Positions 39,740 through 49,224 of a stretch of DNA of 49,224 nt are shown piece after piece. A program made the translations under genes and the position numbers. Source of the DNA: an uncultured Saprospiraceae bacterium. Lineage in GTDB: Bacteria; Bacteroidota; Bacteroidia; Chitinophagales; Saprospiraceae. Position 1 is the stretch's first letter, and the number at the start of each line of letters is the position of its first letter. Location of the stretch: the NCBI GenBank assembly GCA_937951615.1, contig CALFBH010000051.1, forward strand, positions 1 to 49,224, in the 5' to 3' direction. The notes under the pieces were generated by a model. The model worked only from the letters and a program-made list of their open reading frames with translations, was not told where the DNA came from and ran no database searches.

Positions 39740-39780
39740 AGTCCTTTCTTTCTTTGCCCCCTTCAAAGAAAGAAAGGACT
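39740..39780 (+). terminator. terminator after gldG
   Basis: AGTCCTTTCTTTCTTTG (39740-39756) pairs perfectly with CAAAGAAAGAAAGGACT (39764-39780) around CCCCCTT. It lies 58 bases beyond the gldG stop. There is no T-tail, so the stem length rather than a classic tail must do the work. Confidence 0.7.
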
Positions 39781-39845
39781 GAATAGTAGCAATTAACACC
39801 ATACACTTTTTCCACATACGACAAGAAGCCCAAGAAAAACTCTCC

Positions 39846-39911
39846 TCCTGTCACAAAAGAGAAAAAACATAGTCGTCACAATTCTACCTGTCAGGAAAGT
39901 TTGTGACAGGA
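39846..39911. promoter_or_regulatory. spaced inverted repeat upstream of the giant adhesin gene
   Basis: TCCTGTCACAAA (39846-39857) and TTTGTGACAGGA (39900-39911) are perfect inverted repeats 42 bases apart. Between them are GTCGTCACAAT and CCTGTCAGG, a further 9-base palindrome. Such clustered GTCAC/GTGAC words look like regulator sites for the adhesin gene at 40000, which has no exact -7 element. The rest of the 318-base gap between gldG and the adhesin holds only the gldG terminator and a weak 6-bp hairpin (39940-39960). Confidence 0.45.
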
Positions 39912-39999
39912 TTAAACAGCAACTTGCCGCGAGCGCATTATCTCTATTTTCAAGAGAGATGATTCCAATTATATTATCCGTCTTAAAATTACACTTGCG

Positions 40000-42900
40000 A
40001 TGCAACTATTTACTTTACTAAAGAACTGTTTTACACAACAAACAAGCAAACATCAAAAAAAGTCTATCGGACATTTTATTCAATTTATCTTGATTTTACA
40101 ATTATCCACGATAGCCTTCCAGGCATCTGCCCAATGCCCGACTATCTTTATAGATGATCTTTTTGGTGTACCGGGCTACCCCACGCTCAATGAAGCAAGT
40201 GTATGTGGTGAGCCGGATACTTTGTCTTATTATATACTCAATACCTCTGGGCAAACCCTACTCAATTCGCAAATTGAATTGGTCATTCCACAGGGTTTTG
40301 CGTATGCAGGATTTTATGATTATTACGACCCAGCATACCCTGTCGTTCAGGGTAGTACTGCTGACCCCAATGCGCCTTCTTTTGTGATGACTAATTTTAG
40401 TGCAGATAGTGTACAGATATTTACAATAGGGGTAGTAGCAGTATGTGATGTGTATGAACTGCCTTCTACTGCTGTTTTTGAATTTGACATGAATTTTAAT
40501 TTCATATATAATGACCCCCTACTTGGTTTACTTAGCTGTTCTACGACCTCTGCCGGAAATATTAATTATAGCCCTTATCTCAAGCGACCAGCCCTGAACA
40601 TTATTAGCAATAGTGTACCCAATATACGTATCGTCGATAATACTAGAAGGTGTACAAATATTACCGTTTCTCAAAACGGTATCGGAGCTTCGCTTACTGA
40701 TTTTAAATTTGAAATTGCAGGGATAGACCTCACGACAAATTATATATTAGACAGATTTAGAGTAAATGGTACGAATGTTCCCTGGACCTACGATGCCGCT
40801 ACGATGACAGTAACAGCAGATGTAACTTCCGGCTTCCTGCCTGGCGGTTCATTGACAGAGGATGAATCTGTGGTAGTACAGGTTTGCTATATGGATGCTT
40901 TGGATTGTGAGACAGATCAGACTATTCACAACCTCTTTTATGCCGCCTCATTCGGCTGTGGAGGTGGAGATGATTGTGTCGACCCTTCTACTGCCGAGGG
41001 TACAATACTATACGCGCCTAATTTTGGCGCAGACCCTGTAGTCAATGTAACACAGGTGCAAAGTCCAGCTATTTGTGGCGATAATGCTATTTTTGATGTA
41101 ACGGTCGCAAGTGATCTTGCCGACCCGCTTACAGGAGTTTTTGAAAGTCTTGAAGTGGGCTTTCAGATTTGTGAAGCAGATGCTTTCGACGTCGCAGATG
41201 TCAGGATCAATGGTGTATCTATTGATCCAAATTATTTTTATTATAATAATTTTGATTTTCTGGTTAATACGACCTTGTTCTCTACTGACCTTGACGGCCC
41301 GGGAGTAGGATTGGAAGATATAGACGGTGATGGTTTTTTCGATGATCTCCCCGGAGGTAATACATTCAGCCTGACCATAGAAGCTGCCATTAAGTGTCAA
41401 GACCCCGCACAAATCGTGGGTTGTGCAGCTTTGGATTGTACTTTTGAGCAGGCTACGGTGCGTGGCAAGAGACACTGTGGTCTGGATTTCCAGAAACTAC
41501 CCGTTATTAGTCCTGCCCCCGTATTTTCTTACGGTGCAGATACAGTTTATGTAGATGAAACCAATATTGGTACGGAGACCAGCCCAGTTTTTGGTTTTGA
41601 TTTTGGTACCGGTGTGAATTCAACACTAACAGATGTTACTGCTACATTTTGTTATGAATTCGGTGTGAATGGTATTGGCGAATGTGCAGAAGGCGATACG
41701 TATTTCGAGGTATCTGTCGGCGGGCCGCTTGTTGTTACTACGGATTTGGCGATCAATAATTCCACTGTTATGTTTGACAATGGTATATCAGGACCAACTC
41801 CTGTAGATTCTTCATTAATCAGTACTTATTACCCTTATGCTCCCTTGGATAGCGGACAAATAGTATTTAGAATTGAAGCGGGTAGCAATAATGAGGATGT
41901 AGATATATGTTATACGTTTACTTTAGAATTGGATGAATGTTTGTGCTATCCCGAACAAATTTTAGTGGCCAACATGCGTGTGGTGGAAGAATGTACGGCT
42001 TGTGCGCCAGATGCCTGTACGATTGTTCGCTCTTGTGAAGAGACTTTCCTCGCTACTCGCCGAACCTGTGCCTGTAGTTGTCCGATGAGTGATGATATTG
42101 TCGAAATACATCGTGTAGAATTTGGTTATGATGACAGGTTGCTCTCCAATCAATTTGACCTTAACTCGCCCGAAATAGCTAATGACCTGAACCGATATTT
42201 GCCTTGTGATTCGGTCTATGTGCATGTAGAGTATGAAGTCTTGGATGAGCTGACAGTCAATTCATCCAGTCGCCTGAGATTCGGCTTTTATGGAAGGGCA
42301 CTAGAGGGTTATCCCTTTAGTGCTGCTTTAGAATTATTACCTGATTTGACGCACGCTCGTATGAACGAGTTTTCTTTTGAAAAAGTGGGCAATCCTGGTG
42401 TCCATGTACCCATTGATTTTTCTTCCATTGATTGTGTTTCGGGTTCTGGTGCGCAGATTAGAAATATCAACGATGGTTTTTTTGAATCAATAGGTTTTGA
42501 AAAATGGGCTATTGACCCAAATACAGGACTTTCTACTTACAATTCAGGTAGAGATGTTTTTGATAATGAGCTAATTTACTTAGATATTTTAGATAGGGAT
42601 GAACAAGCAGCAGATGGTGGCGGTAATCCTAATCTGACTGGCGATTGTCTCAATCACCTCTTTGATACTCAAATGGGCGGATTGGAAAAAGGTGATAAAT
42701 TTCACTTTATTATTACTGTCCCCCTACAAAGAAATCCATATCGCGTACTCAATGCAGATATAGCCGCCAAACCTATATCTACGCTCAACTTTAGGGGATA
42801 CGGACAAATATGGCAGAGCGTAGGTGGTTCAACATCTTATGTTGGCATTACTTGTGGTGGCAATACACCCGTAGAAACTTATGTCCCAGACAAAATCACC

Positions 42901-45900
42901 GCTACTACGCTCTTGGACGTAAATGATTGTACAGCTACCGTAGAGCATGTATTTAAAATAGAAAACCTGCCTAATGACTGGTATCTCAACGAATACCGGC
43001 CCTTCTTTGAATTTGACCAACTTACAGTACCGATTGCAAGTCCTTTTGTCTATGCAGGTAATCCGACCGTACAGTTTCCGGATGGTACGATAGTCCCCCT
43101 CAACGAACCGACCTTTGCACCAGATATGTTTTGTGCTTTTGATAGTGGACAAAGTTACTGCACCCCAACGGGTACTACAGGTTATGCAACCTTTGATGTC
43201 TCTCAAATCCCCAATCTTGGGGTCGGACTTACCGGAGAACTACCTGACTCTATTGTAATACGTTACGACCTCGCACGTATCTGCCCTGGCATAGTCGAGA
43301 AACCACAAGAGTTTGAACTGTATTACGATTATAGTTATTTGTGCGAATACAATCCCGGTGGAAATTATTGTAACTATACCAATGCGGATGTCAATGGTAA
43401 TTATGGTTTCTTCAATGATGACCTCGTTTATCCCGTAGAGGATTGCTCTGGAGATAATTCCGGTGGTGCAGCTTATAGCGAACTCATCTTCGACCAAAGA
43501 GATTACCACGCTTTTGAAGACACTACTTTTACCCTCAATTTTAGAGACAACAGTAATCAGCTTCCTACCTTAAACTCTACCGTAGATTTCTCCCTAATCG
43601 CAGATGCTGTGGACGCACCAGAACAGAATGCCTATCAGGTTTGTGTCAATAATGATGGTGCAATACCGCATACCAATGTATTGACCACCATAAAAACACC
43701 ACCAACAATCGACTTACTCACCGTCACAGACAATAGCGGTGTAGGTATCAGCTACACCCAGACAGGTAGCGACCCCACAGGTACGACCTACCTAATTGAA
43801 CATCCTACAGATATGAATCCGGGTGATTGTTTTAACATCAACCTCGAAACAGAACTTATCTTCTGTCCCGGACCTGACACAGATACCAGAGTTTGTATCG
43901 GCACGACTTCGAGTTGCCTCAATCCTAGTTTAGCTTCACAGTTGTTTGCTGAAGGTGGCGGGGCTTGTACCAGTACACAAGCCTGCTTTGAGTACATTGC
44001 AGACGAAGCCGAACTTCAGGTAGAATGGACTTCTAGCACGCTCGACCCTATCCCACTTTGTTCGAGCGACACCCTTGAGGTATTGATTAAAAACACAAAA
44101 CTCGCTACACTCATTGATCTGGATTTTAATTTCATCTTACCTGCCGGACTCAATGTCGTTCCTGGCACTTACGAATATGCCTATCCGGGCGGTCCTAATA
44201 ATTTCGGAACATGGACATCCATAGCAGATCCTGTACCCAGCGGCATTAATGTGTTTGGTGATATAATTACCATGACTGATAATGGTATGCCGTACATCAG
44301 TGCCAATGGTATCCCCGGCATTGCATCTTCGCTGGATTCCAACAGACTGTCTATACGATTTGTTGTAGAAACATTTTGTGATGCATATACCTCCAATACA
44401 CCACTTTACTTTGAAGCTACGGCAGCCGACCCATGCGAAAGTCGTATTTCATCAGGTTATGCTGTCAATGAAGGCATACTTATTAACGAGGCAATTCCCC
44501 TAGAACAAGCTCAGTTTCTTATCGTTGCCGACCCACTACAATATACTTGCGGTGGTCCGGTACAGGTCAATGTAGCCGGCATCAATCTCTCTACAACAGG
44601 CGGAGTCACCAACTCCTCTGTGGCATGTTTTACTTTCCCCGCAGAAATAGCCTATACACCTGGTAGTTTCAATTTTACTTCACCCAGCAGTCATATTCCG
44701 GTACTTACCGAAACCGATCTTGGCGGCGGTATTTATGAAGTGTGCTTTGATTTGCCAGACGGTATCAGCCCGCAGCAATCATTTGCTTTTAACCTGGAAC
44801 TTACACCCGACCCTGGTATTACCTGTCAGCAATTATCCTTTACGGCACTCATACATTCTGTCATTGAAGAGCAAATATGTGTAAAAGACAATTCAATCTG
44901 TTCGGTATTTGTCAATAATACGATTAATCAGGAAGTCATTATGCAAATCTCACCACCCGTAGAGATCGCAGGAATGGAGGTTGTCGTTCAATGTGACAAC
45001 GACCCTACCATTACAACTTATGATTATACCACGACACTCAAAAATATTTCTACTTCAGATTATGTTGGAAATGTATTGATAGAATTTTATCAGGATGTGG
45101 ATCAAAACGGTTTATTAGACAGTTATGATATACTGGCAGCACCTGGTGTCAATCAGTTGGTCAATGTAAGTAGCGGGCAGGAAACCGATGTTTTGGGAAC
45201 AGTTACATTAACTGAAAGTACCTCCTGTCCGATTTTGATAAAAGCTACTTTTGATGTCAATTGTGAATGTGATGCTCATGTATTCCTTTATAATGAAGCA
45301 CCAACACCCGATTTTATTGCTCAATTTGATGGAGGAGAAACTATACTTTGCGCCGGTGATGACTTGATACTCGATGTGTGTATAGACTACAATTTTACCT
45401 TGTCTCCTTCTTTTGCCGGAACCATAACTAACGCTGGCGGTACACTCACTGTTGATATCAAAGATGGTTTTGGCGGACCCAATAATCCCGTAGTTCTTAA
45501 TATAACTTCACAACAAGCCGATTGTGGAGGCAATTTCAGTTTAGATATTTATCAACTTGAAGCTAGTTCCTTCCCATTCAGCATTGGACCTTATGCGCAA
45601 TTAGACGTATGTATGACGGGTTGTACGCAGCTTGACCTCAACATCCCTCTTGAATGGGAAACTAGCTTCAATTTTGAATGGTCGCCCACGGATTTCTTAG
45701 ATGACCCGACGTCACCAAACCCTATGATTTGTAACCCAACACAAGATATCGTTTATACCGTAACCGTAAGTGAACCAAACGGATTGTGTGAAACGACTGC
45801 CTTATTCCCCATCAATATTATTGATACAAATCCACCGACATTAGAATATCTTGGTAGCTATAATTGCTATCTGCCTTACGCCCCTGCCACGATAGAAGCT

Positions 45901-48900
45901 TCACCTCCAGGATTAGCCGGTTATGATTTTTATTATACTTTAAATGGTGTGGATGTACTCTTACAATCTGGTGCAAATAACCAGTTTGTTTTGCCATTTG
46001 GTGTAGGTGACTTTTATGTCATCGCAAATAACGGACAATGCGGCGTGGCATCTGATATACTCACACTTGATGTACCCGATTGTATCTTTGACATGGCATT
46101 AATAAAGGTACTTTCTACTTCTCAAATCACACCTGTTTACCCTGGAGATATCGTCACTTACGAAATAGAAGTCTTTAATCAGGGAACAGTACCTGCCGTT
46201 GACATTGAAATCGTTGATTATATTCCTAATTGCTTCCAGTTAGCAGATAATAATTGGTTTGACTTGGGGAGTAGCCAGGCAAGTATCTCCATTCCAGGAC
46301 CGCTTGCAGCAGGCACATCTACTACCGTTAGCATAGATTTAGAAGTCATGTCATGCGTTACCGCAGGAACGAATTTAAACTATGCAGAAATTGCAGCCGC
46401 AGATGATATCTACGGCGAAGCCTATCCTGATATTGATTCTGACCCCGACAACGATATTTTAAACGACGGTCCACCAGTCGATAATGTGACGGACAATTCA
46501 AACGGAGATGAGGACGACCACGATATTGCAGGTGTTCCTGTCGAAATATTTGATTTAGCATTGACAAAAACACTCGCAGCAGGGCAAGCCTCACCTGTCA
46601 CCGTAGGTGATGATGTAACTTATACAATAAATGTTTGTAATCAGGGTACTGTTGACGCCTATAATGTAGATGTCGTAGATTATCTCCCGACCGGACTTGC
46701 ATTAAATGATTTGGCATGGACTGCCGGAGCCAATAATACAGCATTCATAACTATTGCCGGCCCGATTGCAGCAAATAGTTGTTCGCCAGTTAATATTACC
46801 TGTACTATTAATGTTTTACCGACTAACGGTAGTTTACAAAACTTCGCAGAAATATCAGATGCAGAAGATCAGGGGGGCAACCAACCTGGTGATGTGGACA
46901 GTACACCCGATGACGACCCAAATAATGACGGACCTATAACTGACGACGATACGAATAATACGAATGGCGACGAAGACGACCACGACCCGGCTGTCATTCC
47001 CGTAGTCATTCCTGGTTGCGAAGTTTCCAATAACGGACCAGTATGCCCCGGCGACGACGCAGCACTTTACGAAACCGCAGGAGACGGAGTAGCATGGATA
47101 TGGTCTGGACCAAATGGCTTCTTCAGCACACTCCAAAACCCCATAGTCAGTCCTGCCTTAGCCGGTATTTATGCTGTTACAATAACAGATGCAAATAGTA
47201 TTACACAAGAATGTTTCACCCAACTTGATGTTACGCCTACTATGGTCATCAATGGGCAAACGACTGATGCTCTCTGTAATGGCGGTGCAGAAGGGTCTAT
47301 TGATATTCTTGTAAATGGCGGACTTGCACCCATTACTTATGATTGGGACAATGACGGCGCAGATGCAGTAGATAATGACTTTGAAGATTTGACCGGACTT
47401 ACTGCAGACACTTACACCGTAACCGTTACTGATGCTAATAATTGCACGATTATCGCAGCTTATACCATCAACGAACCTGCGGTGGTGAGTTGCGCTGCTA
47501 CTCCTACTGATGCACTTTGCAATGGTAGCGCAGATGGTATGGTAAGCGTTAGCGCAGCAGGAGGAACTGCCCCTTACGAATACAGTCTGAATGGTGGCGC
47601 ATGGCAGCCAGGCAACTCGTTCTCAGGAGTGGCGGCAGGTACATATACTGTTGAAGTTCGGGATATTAATGATTGTCTGAGTAACTGTAGCCTGACCATT
47701 GGTGAACCTGCTCCTCTAACTTGCACCACAGTATCTACCGACCTTACTGATTGCTTCATAGATGACGGGACAATTACCATCACAGGCGCAGGCGGTACAG
47801 GCACATATATGTATAGTCTTGATGGTGGAAACACCCAACAGGCAAATAATGCCTTCACAGGACTTGCAGTAGATAGCTATACGATCACCATCATTGATGC
47901 CAACGGCTGTACCAGCGAATGTACTGCCGAAATCGGTACGCCACCAACTCCGACCTGCACTATTACAGCCACCACAAATGTATCTTGCTATGGAGACAAT
48001 AGTGGTTCCTTGACCGTAGTAGGCGCAGATGGTACAGGTAATTACGAATACAGTATTGATGGTCTGAATTTCCAGCCGGGTACAACTTTCACAGGCTTAA
48101 ATGCAGGTATTTATTCCATTACGGTTAGAAATACCGACAGCCCTTCATGTGTTAGTGTATGCGAGGCAATTATTATCGAACCTGAATTCCCCTTAGACGG
48201 AGAAGTATTATTTACCGATGTGACTTGTGCCGAAAATGATGGTACAATCACGATTAATGTTGAAGGTGGTACACCACCTTACCAATATACCATTGATAAC
48301 GCAACTACTTTTTCAACGAATAATACATTCACCGGGCTTGCACCAGGTACATATACCGTAGGCGCAATAGACGTCAATGGATGTCCGTTTAAATATGGAG
48401 ACCTTAATGTTGGAATAGCTTGTTTTGACTTAGCTCTAACTAAAACAGTTGCTGCTACACAAGTTACACCAATTATACCCGGTGATATGGTCACTTACGA
48501 AATAGAAGTCATCAATCAGGGAACAGTTGACGCTTATAATGTAGAAGTTGTTGATTACATTCCAGGCGGAATGTTATTGTCAGATGCCAACTGGTCTCCG
48601 GGGGCGAATCCGTCTGAAGTGTATCAAACGATTCCTGGACCGATAACAGGTGCCAGCAGTATTACTTTGACTCTTGTACTACAAGTTGATCCAAATTATA
48701 GCGGTGGCGACACCCAAAATTTCGCAGAGATTAGTGAAGCCGACGACGATACCGACCCTAATAATGACCCACCGGTCGATTACGACTCCGACCCAGACAA
48801 CGATCCAAATAATGACGGAGATTACGAAGATGATGACACCGCCAATACCAATGGCGATGAAGATGACCATGATCCGGCAGACATTTTTGTAGAAGTGTTT

Positions 48901-49224
48901 GATTTGGCTTTGACCAAAACAATTTCACCAACACAAACCTTCCCCGTCGGACCAGGCGATGATGTCACTTTTACCCTTACGGTAATCAATCAGGGTAACG
49001 TAGATGCTTATAATATCGAACTAGCAGACTATATCCCAACGGATATGAGTCTCAACGATACCGACTGGACAGAAAATGCTCCGGGCATTGCCAACCTCAA
49101 TACAGCAATAGCCGGATCGCTTGCCCCAGGCACATCTACAACTGTGGACATCACCCTCACCGTTGATGCAAACTTCCAGGGCGATGCCATTACCAACTAC
49201 GCCGAGATCAGCGCAGCAGATAAT
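40000..49224 (+). CDS. giant SprB-repeat/DUF11 surface adhesin, 5' part, runs off the window
   Basis: One frame is open without a stop from ATG 40000 to the last base: 3075 codons, end not seen. I read it codon by codon. Upstream in-frame stops at 39904 and 39913 fix the start. Residues 1-45 are a long signal peptide (core FIQFILILQLSTIAFQASAQ). Residues about 46-1930 are a beta-rich, Cys-containing region resembling surface-adhesin modules, with a cysteine-dense segment at about 646-697. A CHU-like Ig/PKD module follows (WSPTDFLDDPTSPNPM, about 1895-1930). DUF11 domains lie at about 2030-2185 and 2184-2335, an Ig-like unit at 2341-2411, five SprB repeats at about 2417-2807 (ALCNGSADGMVSVSAAGG type), then DUF11 again from about 2808 and 2965. 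Asp-rich linkers join them. It is likely a T9SS-exported gliding adhesin; the sorting tail would lie beyond the edge. Confidence 0.92.
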   Translation, partial: MQLFTLLKNCFTQQTSKHQKKSIGHFIQFILILQLSTIAFQASAQCPTIFIDDLFGVPGYPTLNEASVCGEPDTLSYYILNTSGQTLLNSQIELVIPQGFAYAGFYDYYDPAYPVVQGSTADPNAPSFVMTNFSADSVQIFTIGVVAVCDVYELPSTAVFEFDMNFNFIYNDPLLGLLSCSTTSAGNINYSPYLKRPALNIISNSVPNIRIVDNTRRCTNITVSQNGIGASLTDFKFEIAGIDLTTNYILDRFRVNGTNVPWTYDAATMTVTADVTSGFLPGGSLTEDESVVVQVCYMDALDCETDQTIHNLFYAASFGCGGGDDCVDPSTAEGTILYAPNFGADPVVNVTQVQSPAICGDNAIFDVTVASDLADPLTGVFESLEVGFQICEADAFDVADVRINGVSIDPNYFYYNNFDFLVNTTLFSTDLDGPGVGLEDIDGDGFFDDLPGGNTFSLTIEAAIKCQDPAQIVGCAALDCTFEQATVRGKRHCGLDFQKLPVISPAPVFSYGADTVYVDETNIGTETSPVFGFDFGTGVNSTLTDVTATFCYEFGVNGIGECAEGDTYFEVSVGGPLVVTTDLAINNSTVMFDNGISGPTPVDSSLISTYYPYAPLDSGQIVFRIEAGSNNEDVDICYTFTLELDECLCYPEQILVANMRVVEECTACAPDACTIVRSCEETFLATRRTCACSCPMSDDIVEIHRVEFGYDDRLLSNQFDLNSPEIANDLNRYLPCDSVYVHVEYEVLDELTVNSSSRLRFGFYGRALEGYPFSAALELLPDLTHARMNEFSFEKVGNPGVHVPIDFSSIDCVSGSGAQIRNINDGFFESIGFEKWAIDPNTGLSTYNSGRDVFDNELIYLDILDRDEQAADGGGNPNLTGDCLNHLFDTQMGGLEKGDKFHFIITVPLQRNPYRVLNADIAAKPISTLNFRGYGQIWQSVGGSTSYVGITCGGNTPVETYVPDKITATTLLDVNDCTATVEHVFKIENLPNDWYLNEYRPFFEFDQLTVPIASPFVYAGNPTVQFPDGTIVPLNEPTFAPDMFCAFDSGQSYCTPTGTTGYATFDVSQIPNLGVGLTGELPDSIVIRYDLARICPGIVEKPQEFELYYDYSYLCEYNPGGNYCNYTNADVNGNYGFFNDDLVYPVEDCSGDNSGGAAYSELIFDQRDYHAFEDTTFTLNFRDNSNQLPTLNSTVDFSLIADAVDAPEQNAYQVCVNNDGAIPHTNVLTTIKTPPTIDLLTVTDNSGVGISYTQTGSDPTGTTYLIEHPTDMNPGDCFNINLETELIFCPGPDTDTRVCIGTTSSCLNPSLASQLFAEGGGACTSTQACFEYIADEAELQVEWTSSTLDPIPLCSSDTLEVLIKNTKLATLIDLDFNFILPAGLNVVPGTYEYAYPGGPNNFGTWTSIADPVPSGINVFGDIITMTDNGMPYISANGIPGIASSLDSNRLSIRFVVETFCDAYTSNTPLYFEATAADPCESRISSGYAVNEGILINEAIPLEQAQFLIVADPLQYTCGGPVQVNVAGINLSTTGGVTNSSVACFTFPAEIAYTPGSFNFTSPSSHIPVLTETDLGGGIYEVCFDLPDGISPQQSFAFNLELTPDPGITCQQLSFTALIHSVIEEQICVKDNSICSVFVNNTINQEVIMQISPPVEIAGMEVVVQCDNDPTITTYDYTTTLKNISTSDYVGNVLIEFYQDVDQNGLLDSYDILAAPGVNQLVNVSSGQETDVLGTVTLTESTSCPILIKATFDVNCECDAHVFLYNEAPTPDFIAQFDGGETILCAGDDLILDVCIDYNFTLSPSFAGTITNAGGTLTVDIKDGFGGPNNPVVLNITSQQADCGGNFSLDIYQLEASSFPFSIGPYAQLDVCMTGCTQLDLNIPLEWETSFNFEWSPTDFLDDPTSPNPMICNPTQDIVYTVTVSEPNGLCETTALFPINIIDTNPPTLEYLGSYNCYLPYAPATIEASPPGLAGYDFYYTLNGVDVLLQSGANNQFVLPFGVGDFYVIANNGQCGVASDILTLDVPDCIFDMALIKVLSTSQITPVYPGDIVTYEIEVFNQGTVPAVDIEIVDYIPNCFQLADNNWFDLGSSQASISIPGPLAAGTSTTVSIDLEVMSCVTAGTNLNYAEIAAADDIYGEAYPDIDSDPDNDILNDGPPVDNVTDNSNGDEDDHDIAGVPVEIFDLALTKTLAAGQASPVTVGDDVTYTINVCNQGTVDAYNVDVVDYLPTGLALNDLAWTAGANNTAFITIAGPIAANSCSPVNITCTINVLPTNGSLQNFAEISDAEDQGGNQPGDVDSTPDDDPNNDGPITDDDTNNTNGDEDDHDPAVIPVVIPGCEVSNNGPVCPGDDAALYETAGDGVAWIWSGPNGFFSTLQNPIVSPALAGIYAVTITDANSITQECFTQLDVTPTMVINGQTTDALCNGGAEGSIDILVNGGLAPITYDWDNDGADAVDNDFEDLTGLTADTYTVTVTDANNCTIIAAYTINEPAVVSCAATPTDALCNGSADGMVSVSAAGGTAPYEYSLNGGAWQPGNSFSGVAAGTYTVEVRDINDCLSNCSLTIGEPAPLTCTTVSTDLTDCFIDDGTITITGAGGTGTYMYSLDGGNTQQANNAFTGLAVDSYTITIIDANGCTSECTAEIGTPPTPTCTITATTNVSCYGDNSGSLTVVGADGTGNYEYSIDGLNFQPGTTFTGLNAGIYSITVRNTDSPSCVSVCEAIIIEPEFPLDGEVLFTDVTCAENDGTITINVEGGTPPYQYTIDNATTFSTNNTFTGLAPGTYTVGAIDVNGCPFKYGDLNVGIACFDLALTKTVAATQVTPIIPGDMVTYEIEVINQGTVDAYNVEVVDYIPGGMLLSDANWSPGANPSEVYQTIPGPITGASSITLTLVLQVDPNYSGGDTQNFAEISEADDDTDPNNDPPVDYDSDPDNDPNNDGDYEDDDTANTNGDEDDHDPADIFVEVFDLALTKTISPTQTFPVGPGDDVTFTLTVINQGNVDAYNIELADYIPTDMSLNDTDWTENAPGIANLNTAIAGSLAPGTSTTVDITLTVDANFQGDAITNYAEISAADN

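Noticed and set aside
40154-48892. Numerous short frames in the last 9 kb on both strands
   Set aside because: All are shadows of the single open frame from 40000 that runs off the window; the Asp-rich linkers produce false Ile/Val-rich antisense frames.
1-49224. tRNA, rRNA, riboswitch or complete insertion sequence
   Set aside because: No cloverleaf, rRNA-like or known riboswitch core was recognised by eye, and no transposase or integrase frame is present. A covariance-model scan could still find small RNAs that I cannot see.

Overview
The window comes from a gliding, surface-adhesive member of the Bacteroidota, most like Saprospiraceae and relatives. The evidence is promoters of the Bacteroidota type (-7 element TAnnTTTG with little Shine-Dalgarno), type IX secretion (T9SS) sorting domains of both the type A and the gliding-associated CHU_C kind, a gldA-gldF-gldG cluster, a giant PKD-array surface protein, an SprB-repeat/DUF11 adhesin, and Bacteroidota-restricted families such as DUF3098, DUF3467, DUF4846, DUF5522 and DUF6913. 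No rRNA, tRNA, CRISPR array, prophage or complete IS element is visible.

Layout. 0.4-9 kb holds housekeeping and stress genes: a hotdog thioesterase, DNA polymerase IV, a 76-residue signal-peptide-plus-sorting-tail protein, an OsmC/thioredoxin pair under an AraC regulator, DUF5522, a DUF4846 lipoprotein, a Na+/Ca2+ exchanger-like protein, a methyltransferase and DUF3467. 9.2-19.6 kb is secreted-protein territory: a T9SS type A protein, a membrane-anchored SH3 protein and a 2746-residue PKD giant. 20.2-25.1 kb is a leftward run for envelope and division functions (coiled-coil protein, ftsX, DUF3098, uppP, ubiA-like, ykgJ-like). 25.3-31 kb holds a MITE-like insertion, an amidase, a broken toxin-antitoxin pair, an APH-fold kinase and an SBBP/T9SS protein. 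31.3-35 kb holds an NagX-like membrane acyltransferase and the leftward accA-DUF6913-dapA operon. 35.2-39.7 kb is DUF4340-gldA-gldF-gldG. From 40000 to the right edge runs one uninterrupted frame of at least 3075 codons, a secreted adhesin with SprB repeats that continues past the window.

How the parts fit. The gld ABC complex, the T9SS-targeted proteins and the two giant repeat proteins make a coherent gliding and adhesion set. FtsX, UppP and the amidase serve envelope growth.

The least explained layer is non-coding. Nearly every gap carries one of about ten families of quasi-periodic, word-like repeats (for example GGGTTGC/GGGTTGTC, TTCATCATTCATC, ATTCGTAATTCGTAATT, TCGATGGTCGATAG). They abut or contain stop codons, sometimes supply the last residues of a protein, and fill each gap of one operon with a different family. 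Two further stretches have terminal inverted repeats inside 9-bp direct repeats and look like small non-autonomous mobile elements.
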